The notes below the pieces were generated by a model. That model ran no database searches and had not been told where the DNA came from. It worked only from the letters and a program-made list of their open reading frames with translations. Below, one piece after another: positions 26,124-32,958 of a DNA stretch of 64,000 bases. The stretch's first letter is position 1. Each line of letters starts with the position of its first letter. Origin of the DNA: Fluviicola taffensis DSM 16823 (GTDB lineage: Bacteria > Bacteroidota > Bacteroidia > Flavobacteriales_D > Crocinitomicaceae); contig NC_015321.1 of assembly GCF_000194605.1 (NCBI RefSeq), positions 3,410,001 through 3,474,000 of the forward strand, written 5' to 3'. A program made the translations under genes and the position numbers.

Positions 26124-27034
26124 GGTAAAGCGGTCTTCCTCCTTGTCTTCACAGCTTCAGAAAAACATCCCGAATAAAGCCTAATACAAGCGGGTCCGTT
26201 GGCTGAGCCTGTCGAAGCCCGGGCTTTTCGGGACCGTTCCATTCCGTGCTTCCAAAATTCCAGCATGCGGGTTTCCACTTGTTTTCTTTGCCTGTTCTTC
26301 CAGCGTCGTCAGTCGCAGCTCTCTGACACCCCAAACCCCTAATAATGTGTTCAGGGAAGCTAGTCCCGTCACTCCCTTCACTTGAGTTAGTTGGGGTGTC
26401 GCCGCTGCTTGTGTTGATGCTCGCCTGCTACTTCTCTCAGGCTGCAGGTTTGTCACAGTTTTTGTCCCTCAATTGGCTAGCCCATGGTCTTGCTTGGCGG
26501 CTGAGGCTTACAGCATCCCATCAGCCAATCTACATCCAAGAGCTATCCAATCCCCACAACAAGAGTGTCCATTTCGGGCTAAGCCCAATGAAATGAACAC
26601 ACTTGTTTTTCCCATGTGCGCATTCCCAGCCAAAGGCAGCACCTTACAGGATGCAGCTTTGGCAGGCAATCGCACCGCACTCCAGCACTTTTGCTCTGCT
26701 ACGCGCCACAAAAAAGCTGGTCCTTCCAATTCTCTTCCTCCTCAAACAAAAACCAAGCTAGGTGGTTTTCAAAATGACCACCTAGCTTGCTGAAGTGTGC
26801 CAAACCTTTGTGCATGCTGCATAGGTCGTCCACGTCCCCCTCTGGGTTCCTCTTTGGTCTTCCACCTTCGTTCAACTCGCGGGCGGCTCGCGCGCTCCAG
26901 TCCCTCATTCCGTACCTCCATTTCAGTTCCTTCCACTGACTTAAGCGCTTCGGAAGCATTTCGCAACCCTCATGCTTTTCCAAAGCGCTTAGCCGTGCTG
27001 CCGTGCTCCACGTGGCAGCGCTCAAGGCTGTTTT
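26124..27034. ncRNA. Candidate large structured non-coding RNA, element 1 copy
   Basis: About 0.9 kb, clearly richer in GC than the surroundings, without a credible gene. It aligns with 53800-54755 of element 2 as short identical blocks: GGTAAAGCGGTCTTCC; AGGGAAGCTAGTCCCGTCAC; GTCACAGTTTTTGT; CACCTTACAGGATG; CTGCATAGGTCG; CAACTCGCGGGCGGCTCGCG; GCGCTCAAGGCTGTTTT. The variable segments between them fold into hairpins in both copies. Examples here: GACACCCCAA (26325)/TTGGGGTGTC (26391), TAAGCGCTT (26942)/AAGCGCTTA (26983), AAGCTAGGTGG (26755)/CCACCTAGCTT (26778). Pairing is kept while bases change, which points to RNA. Strand is not settled; a leftward transcript would end at the 25797 terminator, a rightward one near 27034. 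Confidence 0.65.
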
Positions 27035-27269
27035 CCCTTTTTTAATTCTAAGAACAATCATCCGATAAATAGTGGTTCTGTTTGCAATCTGTGGTTCTAA
27101 CCATCGATTCTATCTTCTCTTAAAACGAGCTGACGCCCAAGAAGCCATAAATGGCTAGGAGCTTCGCTTCGCTTTCGCCGTCTGTTTTTTTGATGTGATG
27201 GATTGCTTATAGTAGAATTTAAACCTAGCTGTCTTGCTGTGAATACATTCCCCATAATTCCAAAAGGTC

Positions 27270-27479
27270 ATGTATCACATTAATCCAGCAGTTATCAAAA
27301 CAATCTTGGCTTCAATGTCTCAAAATCAGTTAGCTATACACATGCGTTACATTCGTCGTCAGGCAGCTATTTCCGCTCCTGGTTCCAATCGTCGTCAAAT
27401 GTTTGTGTCCTTGTATCAGTGGTGTGTTGTGCTACAACAAAAAGGTTTCACATCAAAACCAAAAAGAAACAGAGGCTAG
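27270..27479 (+). CDS. Small basic protein, unknown
   Basis: 69 aa, rich in Gln, Arg and aromatic residues (NQLAIHMRYIRRQAAI, then SNRRQMFVSLYQWCVVL), ending in a basic tail. No family recognised. It starts at ATG 27270 after about 230 bp with nothing convincing. Soluble, possibly nucleic-acid binding. It could be a chance frame, but the composition looks protein-like. Confidence 0.4.
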   Translation: MYHINPAVIKTILASMSQNQLAIHMRYIRRQAAISAPGSNRRQMFVSLYQWCVVLQQKGFTSKPKRNRG

Positions 27480-27766
27480 TTCTGTTTTCAAGAAAGATTA
27501 AAAAACAAATGCAAGTTAGGCACTGGCTGCAAACCTGCAAGGTCAAGCCCTTCGGGTTTTAAACACTTTTTTTAATCGTTTCTCAAACAATTTCTTCAAA
27601 GTTTAAAATATATACATCTGCTTTAAATTTTTCAAAAAAAGTCTTTAAAAACCTTGCCTGTTGGCAACTGTCTGCCTGAAAGCTGCACTTTCTTTTTTTT
27701 CCTTTTTTCTTTTGGGTTAAAACTATGTGCGCGAAGCGCTAAAGCATATCTTTTAAAACGATAGTT
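27480..27766. other. Gene-free junction between the non-coding region and slot 2, element 1
   Basis: Parts are shared with 55300-55645 of element 2: CTGCAAGGT, about 110-130 bp of different sequence, then AAAACCTTGC, then a pyrimidine-rich run ending TTTTCTTTTGGGTT. GCAAGGT and ACCTTGC are complementary, so the two elements keep a long-range pair. It probably marks the slot 2 boundary or carries a promoter. Confidence 0.45.
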
Positions 27767-28180
27767 ATGCTTAATTACAAGTTATCACAGTACAGCGATG
27801 GAAAATCACGCACAGAGTTTGTTTTCTTCATTTTGTGCAAAGGAAAAAATGCAGGAAAGCCATTGAACAAGCCAACTGCAAATTGCTTTGTTTGCGAAGC
27901 CAAAAACCAAGAAGAAAGTGAATTGCTTTTCTGGATTTGTTATGCGCTTTGGAAAGGCAAAAACTGCGAACGCGAATTAATCGGATCCGTAATTCCATAC
28001 ATTCGGATTCAAACAATGGATAAATTAATCCAGGAACGCTTAAACCAAATCAATCCGGAATGTCCGCACTTCAAAAAACGCATGTTGTTACTCCGATACC
28101 TTGAGCAAAACATGAAAAAGCACCTGAGTATGATTGAAAAATTGAAGCAATTGGAAGTTGCTGCAGCAGCCAGTCTTTGA
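27767..28180 (+). CDS. Conserved Bacteroidota mobile-element protein (DUF6943-like)
   Basis: 137 aa, soluble. It opens MLNYKLSQYSDGKSRTEFVF and contains a Lys/Asn-rich segment with the phrase GKPLNKPTANCFVCEAKNQ, ending in an amphipathic helix of leucine and alanine. I associate this pattern with short DUF6943-type proteins of Bacteroidota integrative elements, whose function is unknown. The stop codon lies inside the loop of a strong terminator. No equivalent is seen in element 2, so it is cargo or an optional backbone gene. Confidence 0.65.
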   Translation: MLNYKLSQYSDGKSRTEFVFFILCKGKNAGKPLNKPTANCFVCEAKNQEESELLFWICYALWKGKNCERELIGSVIPYIRIQTMDKLIQERLNQINPECPHFKKRMLLLRYLEQNMKKHLSMIEKLKQLEVAAAASL

Positions 28181-28193
28181 GACTGGCTTTTTT
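28169..28193 (+). terminator. Terminator overlapping the end of the 137-aa gene
   Basis: GCCAGTC/GACTGGC stem with a TTTGA loop that contains the stop codon, then six T. Confidence 0.88.
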
Positions 28194-28367
28194 ATGCTGA
28201 TTTGTTTGGAGATATATATAATTCAATATATTTGAAATAAATAAAGAGATACTGTGAGGCCTTTACACCACCTATTTGATGTCTAAGTCTCATTTTTATG
28301 GAAATATAATTAAGTCGTATGCAACCTTAAAGACAGAACAAACTCTTTAAAATATATTTGACTATTT

Positions 28368-29387
28368 ATGAACAAACAATCATTTCAAAGGCAAATCATA
28401 AGAGCCAAATATGAAGCTAATCGAAGAACTAAAAAATGGAAGAAAAGAAAAGCATATAACAAACTGCAAAGACGACTTCAAATTCATAAACATATTGAAC
28501 GAATCAATAAAGGAATTATCAATCTTGAAGCACCCCAAAAATTTTCATTTATTGATAATTCAGACGAGGTTGTAAAATACTTCAATTTGATTAAAGAGAA
28601 TGTAGAATCTGACCAGCCTGTTAAAATTGACATTTCAAAAATTACAAATCTTTCACCTGACATAATTATATTACAAATTGCTGTTTTAAAAGACAGGAAA
28701 AGTATGAAGGTCGGAATATATGGTAATGCACCAGAAGACCCAAATCTTAGAAAGCTATTTATAGAATCAGGGTTGTATAATTTCGTTAGTAGTCGTGGAA
28801 AAAAGAGAGTTGCTGACAACAATAAGCTATGGAAGCATTCCACAAATAATCAAGTCAAAGGCGAAATTGCAGGTGAAGCAGTCGCAGTTTGCAAAAGTCT
28901 CTTCCAGCAAAATGGAATAAACTATGACACAGATAATATTTATAACTTACTTGTTGAAGCAATGTCAAACACAATAAATCACGCTGACAAGAAAAAGGCT
29001 AACATTAATTGGTGGTTATATTATTTTATTGATGAAAGTGAAAAAACGATAAAATATTCATTCATTGACTTGGGAATTGGTATATTCAAGAGTGCAAGTT
29101 TTGATTCATACAGACGGATTGCTAATGTTTTTATTCCTGGAAATAATTTATTAGTTAAGCCTTTCTTAGAAGGAAAAATAATTTCTTCAAGAGAAAATGA
29201 CAATGAGATTAGTGGTAAAGGGGTTAAACAAATTATAAACTGTGCTAAAAATCCAGAATTTACAAAATTCACAATCATAACAAATGACCAAATGATCAAT
29301 GTTAAAGATAAGACTAATCAAAGTTTAAGTCATAACTTTGACGGCACTTTTATTCACTTTGAAGTTTCATATTCAAACAACATATAA
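28368..29387 (+). CDS. STAS-like plus histidine-kinase-type ATPase protein
   Basis: 339 aa. The basic N-terminal helix (about 1-50) is followed by a STAS-like domain (about 55-140; VKIDISKITNLSPDIIILQ, LRKLFIESGLYNF), the layout of anti-sigma-antagonist folds. A GHKL ATPase domain follows (about 170-335): N box EAMSNTINHA, G1 box IDLGIGIF, G2 box GKGVKQI. No phospho-accepting His domain is present, so it is not a sensor kinase; it may be a switch like SpoIIAB or MutL-type ATPases. It is 1 bp from a DUF4325 gene, and a membrane protein follows. Confidence 0.75.
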   Translation: MNKQSFQRQIIRAKYEANRRTKKWKKRKAYNKLQRRLQIHKHIERINKGIINLEAPQKFSFIDNSDEVVKYFNLIKENVESDQPVKIDISKITNLSPDIIILQIAVLKDRKSMKVGIYGNAPEDPNLRKLFIESGLYNFVSSRGKKRVADNNKLWKHSTNNQVKGEIAGEAVAVCKSLFQQNGINYDTDNIYNLLVEAMSNTINHADKKKANINWWLYYFIDESEKTIKYSFIDLGIGIFKSASFDSYRRIANVFIPGNNLLVKPFLEGKIISSRENDNEISGKGVKQIINCAKNPEFTKFTIITNDQMINVKDKTNQSLSHNFDGTFIHFEVSYSNNI

Positions 29388-29388
29388 A

Positions 29389-29748
29389 ATGGAAATTAAA
29401 TACAAAATAAACATAGCAAAGGATTTTTCACCGTATCCTGCTGGTCGTTATAGAACTGAGGGAAAAACATCGGGTGAAGTATTTCTATACGACCATTTGA
29501 TGGCAAAACTTACAGCAGCTATTTATGAAAATGTTTTATTAGAAGTAGACTTGACAGGTATGAATGGCTACCCATCCTCCTTTATATCAGGTTCGTTTGG
29601 AAAATTTTCATATGAGCTTGGTAAACTAATTGGTAAAAAAGAAGCTTCAAATTTATTGTTAAAACATATTTCTTTCGTTTGCAGTGATAGTAATGCTAAG
29701 ATAAAAGCATTTCAAGACGAAATTAATAACCCAATTACGAAAAAATGA
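29389..29748 (+). CDS. DUF4325 (STAS-like) protein
   Basis: 119 aa from ATG 29389, directly after the previous stop. An upstream in-frame start at 29338 would overlap the ATPase gene and lacks similarity. The pattern YPAGRYRTEGKTSGEVFLYDHL followed by VLLEVDLTGMNGYPSSFISGSF is characteristic of DUF4325, a small STAS-like family often next to GHKL ATPases. It would bind the ATPase, as an antagonist binds an anti-sigma factor. It overlaps the next gene by 4 bp. Confidence 0.78.
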   Translation: MEIKYKINIAKDFSPYPAGRYRTEGKTSGEVFLYDHLMAKLTAAIYENVLLEVDLTGMNGYPSSFISGSFGKFSYELGKLIGKKEASNLLLKHISFVCSDSNAKIKAFQDEINNPITKK

Positions 29749-30344
29749 AAAAAGCAATAGATTTTATTTCTTCTAGAATAAAAGTGATACTAATTTGTTT
29801 GCTTTTTCTAATCATAGGCGCTATTGCTGGAATAATATTTCAAAGTAAAGTTCCCATATCAATTGATGAGAAAATTAGGTATTCAGAAATTCTAAATTGG
29901 CTAACAACAATTGTCATAGGTATTATTATTGGTTACTACTTTAAAAATCAATACGAGAACAACAAAATCATCAAGAACTATTTACTCGACGATTTAAAGA
30001 GTATCTCAGCACAACTAATTAACTTAAAATCCTATTGTCATGAGTTAAGGTCGTTGACAGTATTGACAGAAGAACAGAGAAAAGAAATAATTTCAAGAAC
30101 AAACATTTTAGATAAAGAGATTAAAGTGTTCTTAGATTTATTAAAAGATTGCAATAGTTCAAAATACTCAACGGTAAACGAACCTTTAATCAATAGTTTC
30201 AATAGTCTGAATAAAGTACTGACAAATGATGGTTTATATGAAAATCCAATACAGCCTTCTTATTTTGACGGTATAACATCAGAGGGTTCAAAATTTGAAA
30301 GTGAAATTAGAAAGTTGACCCTTGACATAATTAAGACGATTTGA
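29745..30344 (+). CDS. Membrane protein with two TM helices and cytosolic coiled coil
   Basis: 199 aa. Transmembrane helices are at about 13-33 (VILICLLFLIIGAIAGIIF) and 47-66 (ILNWLTTIVIGIIIGYYF), followed by a long charged helical domain (about 70-199). No enzyme motif. Overlap with the DUF4325 gene (ATGA) indicates one operon. A plausible role is membrane effector or anchor controlled by the STAS/ATPase switch, as in other abortive-infection systems with a membrane effector. That role is inferred. Confidence 0.72.
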   Translation: MKKAIDFISSRIKVILICLLFLIIGAIAGIIFQSKVPISIDEKIRYSEILNWLTTIVIGIIIGYYFKNQYENNKIIKNYLLDDLKSISAQLINLKSYCHELRSLTVLTEEQRKEIISRTNILDKEIKVFLDLLKDCNSSKYSTVNEPLINSFNSLNKVLTNDGLYENPIQPSYFDGITSEGSKFESEIRKLTLDIIKTI

Positions 30345-30496
30345 AAAGAGGCAGCACACAACAGCCCTTACCCAAAAGTGGCAGTTCGGTGGTTAAATTA
30401 AGCTTTGTGCTTCAATCAAAGTTTCTGCTTGGTTGACAGTGAAGTGCTTCTAAATCGCCACCTTCGGGTAGCTGCAAACCGTTAAACAAAAAACAA
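30345..30496. other. Gene-free tail of slot 2 with attC-like features
   Basis: No gene. The stretch contains complementary pieces, AGTGGC/GCCACC with CTTGGTTGACAGTG between them, and ends CTGCAAACCGTTAAAC, where GTTAAAC fits the GTTRRRY core of integron recombination sites. It directly follows the three-gene operon. This is weak evidence for a cassette-type origin. Confidence 0.3.
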
Positions 30497-30520
30497 AACG
30501 GCACCCTTTCGAGTGCCGTT
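30497..30520 (-). terminator. Terminator of the leftward 249-aa operon, element 1
   Basis: AACGGCAC/GTGCCGTT stem with a CCTTTCGA loop, followed on the minus strand by a T-rich tract. The same hairpin ends the equivalent operon in element 2 (56475). Confidence 0.88.
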
Positions 30521-30529
30521 ACTATTTAA

Positions 30530-30706
30530 TTATTTTCCTTTTGTAAGCCGTTTCAATAACCAAGATGCGCCAAAACTGACGACTGCACCCACTAGTGCCA
30601 GCACAATGGTTTTGATATAATCTTGCGATCCAATATTCGCAATAACGGTAAGCACCGTTCCGGCTGTTGTTCCAACACTGGTTGTGTGATCGCTTGTGTG
30701 TTGCAT
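30530..30706 (-). CDS. Small membrane protein, 58 aa, last gene of the leftward operon
   Basis: Starts at ATG 30706 (Met-Gln-His-Thr-Ser-Asp). Threonine-rich N terminus, then a hydrophobic segment (IVLALVGAVVSFGASWLL) and a basic end (KRLTKGK). It is homologous to the 60-aa protein at 56501 in element 2: the shared frame is T-T-x-x-G-T-x-x-G-T-V, ANI-x-SQD, VGAV-x-SF. A single TM helix with a positive tail resembles small holin-like or pore-forming proteins, but no function is known. Confidence 0.75.
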   Translation of the reverse strand: MQHTSDHTTSVGTTAGTVLTVIANIGSQDYIKTIVLALVGAVVSFGASWLLKRLTKGK

Positions 30707-30736
30707 GGCTTTACTTGTTTAATTTAAACGATGTTC

Positions 30737-30946
30737 TTACTCTTCGCAGCTGTCGTGCTCAGTGTAAGTCGTTTCTAAGCTGATTACCAACTCAAAACGA
30801 CTCATCTCCGCATCAACTTCTTCGGTGATTTCAACACCTACCAAGTTGACTGCTCCGCTTAACTCCGCTCCAGCTTTGAAACGTCGTGGACGTTTTACTT
30901 TTAAATGAACCTTCGTAGGTTCTACCATTTTTGATACTTCTGACAT
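30737..30946 (-). CDS. 69-aa protein of the leftward operon (element 1 only)
   Basis: Soluble. A basic patch (KVHLKVKRPRRFKAGAELSG) is followed by an acidic beta-type half ending in DSCEE. It lies between two small hydrophobic proteins, about 30 bp from each. I see no equivalent in element 2, so it is an optional member. Start ATG 30946. Function unknown. Confidence 0.68.
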   Translation of the reverse strand: MSEVSKMVEPTKVHLKVKRPRRFKAGAELSGAVNLVGVEITEEVDAEMSRFELVISLETTYTEHDSCEE

Positions 30947-30972
30947 GATGCTTACTTTTAGAAGTGAGACAA

Positions 30973-31185
30973 TTACTTTTTTTCCTCTAGAACCGTTGCT
31001 TGCGCTACAGCAGTCGCAACGGTTCCTGCTACGATGAGGTAACCACCCATTGCAACCAAACCAGCAGGAATGGCAACAGGAGCAGCTACTAAAACACCGC
31101 CTGCAGCAACGAGGCTAATTCCTACAGTGCGAACCACACGGAAGAATTTTGGTGTTTTTGATTTCAATCGATCTTTAATCTTCAT
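30973..31185 (-). CDS. Small Gly/Ala-rich membrane protein, 70 aa
   Basis: A basic N terminus (KIKDRLKSKTPKFFRVVRT) precedes a long Gly/Ala/Val hydrophobic stretch (about 22-62) with a central proline break, giving one or two TM helices and then a charged tail. The element 2 homologue at 56740 (89 aa) shares the pattern AGxxVxAAxxxLxAAPVAxPA and GGYLIVxGTVA. The structure recalls small phage membrane proteins or glycine-zipper peptides. It stands second in the operon after the 249-aa gene. Confidence 0.78.
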   Translation of the reverse strand: MKIKDRLKSKTPKFFRVVRTVGISLVAAGGVLVAAPVAIPAGLVAMGGYLIVAGTVATAVAQATVLEEKK

Positions 31186-31270
31186 GATTTCTCTGATTTT
31201 TCAAGATCCTGATTCAAAAGAACCAGGACCATGAAGTTTGACACTAATTTGATTAGTTCGCTTACTTCGA

Positions 31271-32020
31271 TTAGCTCACATCAACAATCGTAAGCACGTT
31301 GTAAGCTCCGTTTTTCAAAGAGTACTGCGCTCCGTTCACTTCTTGAAAGAACTCGATACACAACACGAAAATGTTGGTTCCAGCTCCTTGAGGTGCTTGA
31401 GGCGGAGTCAAGTTCACGTTCGCTAATGTTGAATCAATCAACAAATTCGCTGCAGGTGAAAGTTGAACTTCTGATCCTCCGTCCATGAAGTCCACTTTTG
31501 CCCATCCGCTCTTAAAGCTTACGTGGGTTGCACCTTGCGGAAAATTCAAATCATTGATTGGAATTAATCCAGGAATGCTGATTTCTCCCGTGTTGGTATC
31601 AACAGTGAAAGGTTTGAAGAATACGCTTCCCATCGCTGAACGATTGTTGAAGTTGAAGCCCTTCAACAATTCTTTTGCAGCTGGGTCAGCAATACCATTC
31701 GCTACAGTTCGTCCACCACGTGCACTCTGTGTATCGAAATTTTTGATCAAGGTCATTACCTTGGTCATGCGGGCAGTTACTCCGCCATCGCTAGCTACTT
31801 GTAACAAAGTACGCAATGCTCCGCGAACCAACTTTCCTGCTTTCGCCGAAGAACCGAATTCCTGTCCATTCTCACGCGTTCTAACGAACGCTGGATCATT
31901 CGCAATTCGCGCTCCATCAACTGATGTTTTCATTCGCGCCATGTTCCCATCCTTCGACTTGTAGAAGTTCACGTTATCCAACGTTCCCTTCAACTTGATA
32001 AGACCGGTTTGTCTTGCCAT
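31271..32020 (-). CDS. Conserved 249-aa protein, first gene of the leftward operon
   Basis: Soluble, no signal peptide. It opens MARQTGLIKLKGTLDNVNFY, is strongly conserved in its first about 130 residues with the element 2 homologue at 57021 (same length), and more variable in the beta-rich C-terminal half (PPQAP linker, FVLCIEFFQEVN). I have seen this N-terminal pattern in Bacteroidota proteins of unknown function; no enzyme motif is present. First place in an operon with small membrane proteins, and strong conservation between otherwise diverged elements, suggest a structural or abundant product. A coat or shell protein is possible but unproven. Confidence 0.8.
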   Translation of the reverse strand: MARQTGLIKLKGTLDNVNFYKSKDGNMARMKTSVDGARIANDPAFVRTRENGQEFGSSAKAGKLVRGALRTLLQVASDGGVTARMTKVMTLIKNFDTQSARGGRTVANGIADPAAKELLKGFNFNNRSAMGSVFFKPFTVDTNTGEISIPGLIPINDLNFPQGATHVSFKSGWAKVDFMDGGSEVQLSPAANLLIDSTLANVNLTPPQAPQGAGTNIFVLCIEFFQEVNGAQYSLKNGAYNVLTIVDVS

Positions 32021-32305
32021 GATTTCTAGATTTTAAATGTGACCAGTTTTGAGGTCGGCCAGTTCACCTGTCCAGGTGTTTGTTTGATTCTAGATTCGCG
32101 CGCTCATCAAACACATGGACAGTGCAAACATTCATTGAAAATCAAATTCACACAAGCGACCTATACCGATACATAAACTTTGTGCTTGTTTATGCCGTTT
32201 TTGCACCTTGAAAAGGGTGGCAGAGGACTTAAATTTGTATCAATCTTCCATTATCATACAGAAAGGATTGAGTATGGATTAAGTATGGATAGAGTATGAA
32301 AAACC
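32021..32305. promoter_or_regulatory. Divergent control region between the 249-aa operon and the 64-aa regulator, element 1
   Basis: About 285 bp, conserved with 57771-58041 in its right half: GACCTATACCG, ATAAACTTTRTGC and TGCCGTTTTTGCACCTTG. It includes a rightward promoter, TTG at 32208-32210, 19 nt, TAAATTTG at 32230-32237. The palindrome CACCTGTCCAGGTG lies in the leftward leader near 32066. Short GTATGGAT repeats (32270-32295) precede the 64-aa gene. The leftward promoter is not obvious. Confidence 0.72.
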
Positions 32306-32500
32306 ATGAACGAAAAGCGCTTAGTCATTTATCCGAAAGACATCATGCTGATCACTGGCAAAAGTGAACGCTATTCTCGCTATCTCCAGAAGCGAATGAA
32401 AGCACATTTCAACAAATTGGACCATCAGTGTATCACCATCACAGAAATGTGTTCATACCTCGGTTTAGACCCTGATGAGGTATCAAAAAGAATCATTTAA
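32306..32500 (+). CDS. 64-aa putative regulator, element 1
   Basis: Basic N-terminal half (RLVIYPKDIMLITGKSERYS, then a helix with many Lys/Arg), then an acidic C-terminal helix (YLGLDPDEVSKRII). The pattern looks like a small HTH protein: IMLITGKSERYSRYL could be the helix-turn-helix. The copy at 58042 differs in about a third of residues. It has its own conserved promoter with a 60-nt leader and faces away from the 249-aa operon, the layout of a divergent autoregulator. It is the last gene before the right att site. Confidence 0.7.
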   Translation: MNEKRLVIYPKDIMLITGKSERYSRYLQKRMKAHFNKLDHQCITITEMCSYLGLDPDEVSKRII

Positions 32501-32515
32501 TTTATTGGTTTTTAG

Positions 32516-32545
32516 TTGGGTTTGGGGTATAAATCACTATCTTTA
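32516..32545 (+). promoter_or_regulatory. Promoter-like site pointing across the right att site
   Basis: TTG at 32516-32518, 19 nt, TATCTTTA at 32538-32545, close to the tRNA-Lys promoter. In an excised circle it would read across the joined att site towards the integrase. The terminator just past the core would limit this. Confidence 0.5.
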
Positions 32546-32593
32546 CGCAAGTAATTCGTTCTTTCAAATTAAGGCAAAACACAGTTGATTTTA

Positions 32594-32613
32594 TGTCACC
32601 TATTTTGTCACCC
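32594..32613 (+). promoter_or_regulatory. Integrase arm-type sites, right end of element 1
   Basis: TGTCACCTATTTTGTCACCC, an exact copy of the left-end pair (2769-2788), 58 bp before the right core. Confidence 0.75.
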
Positions 32614-32671
32614 AAATAACTCAAATTGTTGAACCCCTTGTAAACAAAGGGCTTTCTAAAACCATACTGGT

Positions 32672-32686
32672 TCCCAGCGGGATCAC
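32672..32686 (+). repeat. att core copy 2 (junction of elements 1 and 2)
   Basis: TCCCAGCGGGATCAC, identical to the tRNA-Lys 3' end. Upstream tRNA sequence is not duplicated, so only the core was copied. Confidence 0.92.
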
Positions 32687-32687
32687 A

Positions 32688-32714
32688 AAAAGCCACTCTT
32701 TCGAGTGGCTTTTT
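32688..32714 (+). terminator. Terminator after att core 2
   Basis: AAAAGCCACTC/GAGTGGCTTTT with a TTTC loop and a T-run. Equivalent to the hairpin after tRNA-Lys; it would serve the tRNA if element 2 were first. Confidence 0.88.
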
Positions 32715-32810
32715 TCGTTAATACCCATCAAATTTCAAGCAGGTACTGCGTTTTCAAGCTTTTATCTGTTCTCATCAAAAACAAATAAAATCAATTAAAT
32801 TCAAAAAATC

Positions 32811-32954
32811 AGCCAGCTGTACAGCCAGCAGATTTTTTGTAATATCTTGCTGGCTGAGAATTGCTCTATCCTAATCACACTATAGGTTATAGAGCATTTT
32901 ATTTGCATCGTTTTAGCGTTTTAAGATCGCTAAAACAGTAATTTTTTAGCCAGC
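32811..32954 (+). promoter_or_regulatory. Integrase arm-type sites, left end of element 2 (AGCCAGC)
   Basis: AGCCAGC at 32811 and 32823 (12 bp apart), inverted at 32849, single at 32948, only 4 bp before the integrase ATG and so on top of its ribosome-binding region. The layout is the same as in element 1 with a different heptamer. A pair with the same spacing recurs at the right end (58330 and 58342). Confidence 0.77.
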
Positions 32955-32958
32955 AAAT

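Larger units (their letters stand above)
2631..32671 (+). mobile_element. Integrative element 1 (about 30 kb) in tRNA-Lys
   Basis: Bounded by 15-bp direct repeats of the tRNA 3' end at 2631 and 32672. The integrase lies next to the tRNA, and integrase arm sites of the same sequence sit at both ends. Contents in order: integrase, RteC-type regulator, excisionase-like HTH, initiator, helicase loader, slot 1 (eight-gene methylase/kinase/ATPase defence operon), structured non-coding region, slot 2 (STAS-ATPase operon), leftward 249-aa operon, 64-aa regulator. No conjugation or phage-assembly genes are recognisable. As the tRNA-proximal copy it is probably the latest arrival. Confidence 0.88.

Noticed and set aside
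26124..27034. Group II intron or insertion sequence as explanation of the GC-rich region
   Set aside because: No reverse transcriptase, maturase, transposase, terminal inverted repeats or intron 5' GUGYG signal seen. The position is fixed in the backbone of both elements.
26096..27061. Several open frames on both strands within the GC-rich region of element 1 (up to 120 codons)
   Set aside because: They have low-complexity, cysteine- and tryptophan-rich compositions, overlap each other on both strands, and none is conserved in the element 2 copy, where indels break every frame. GC-rich DNA with few stops explains them.
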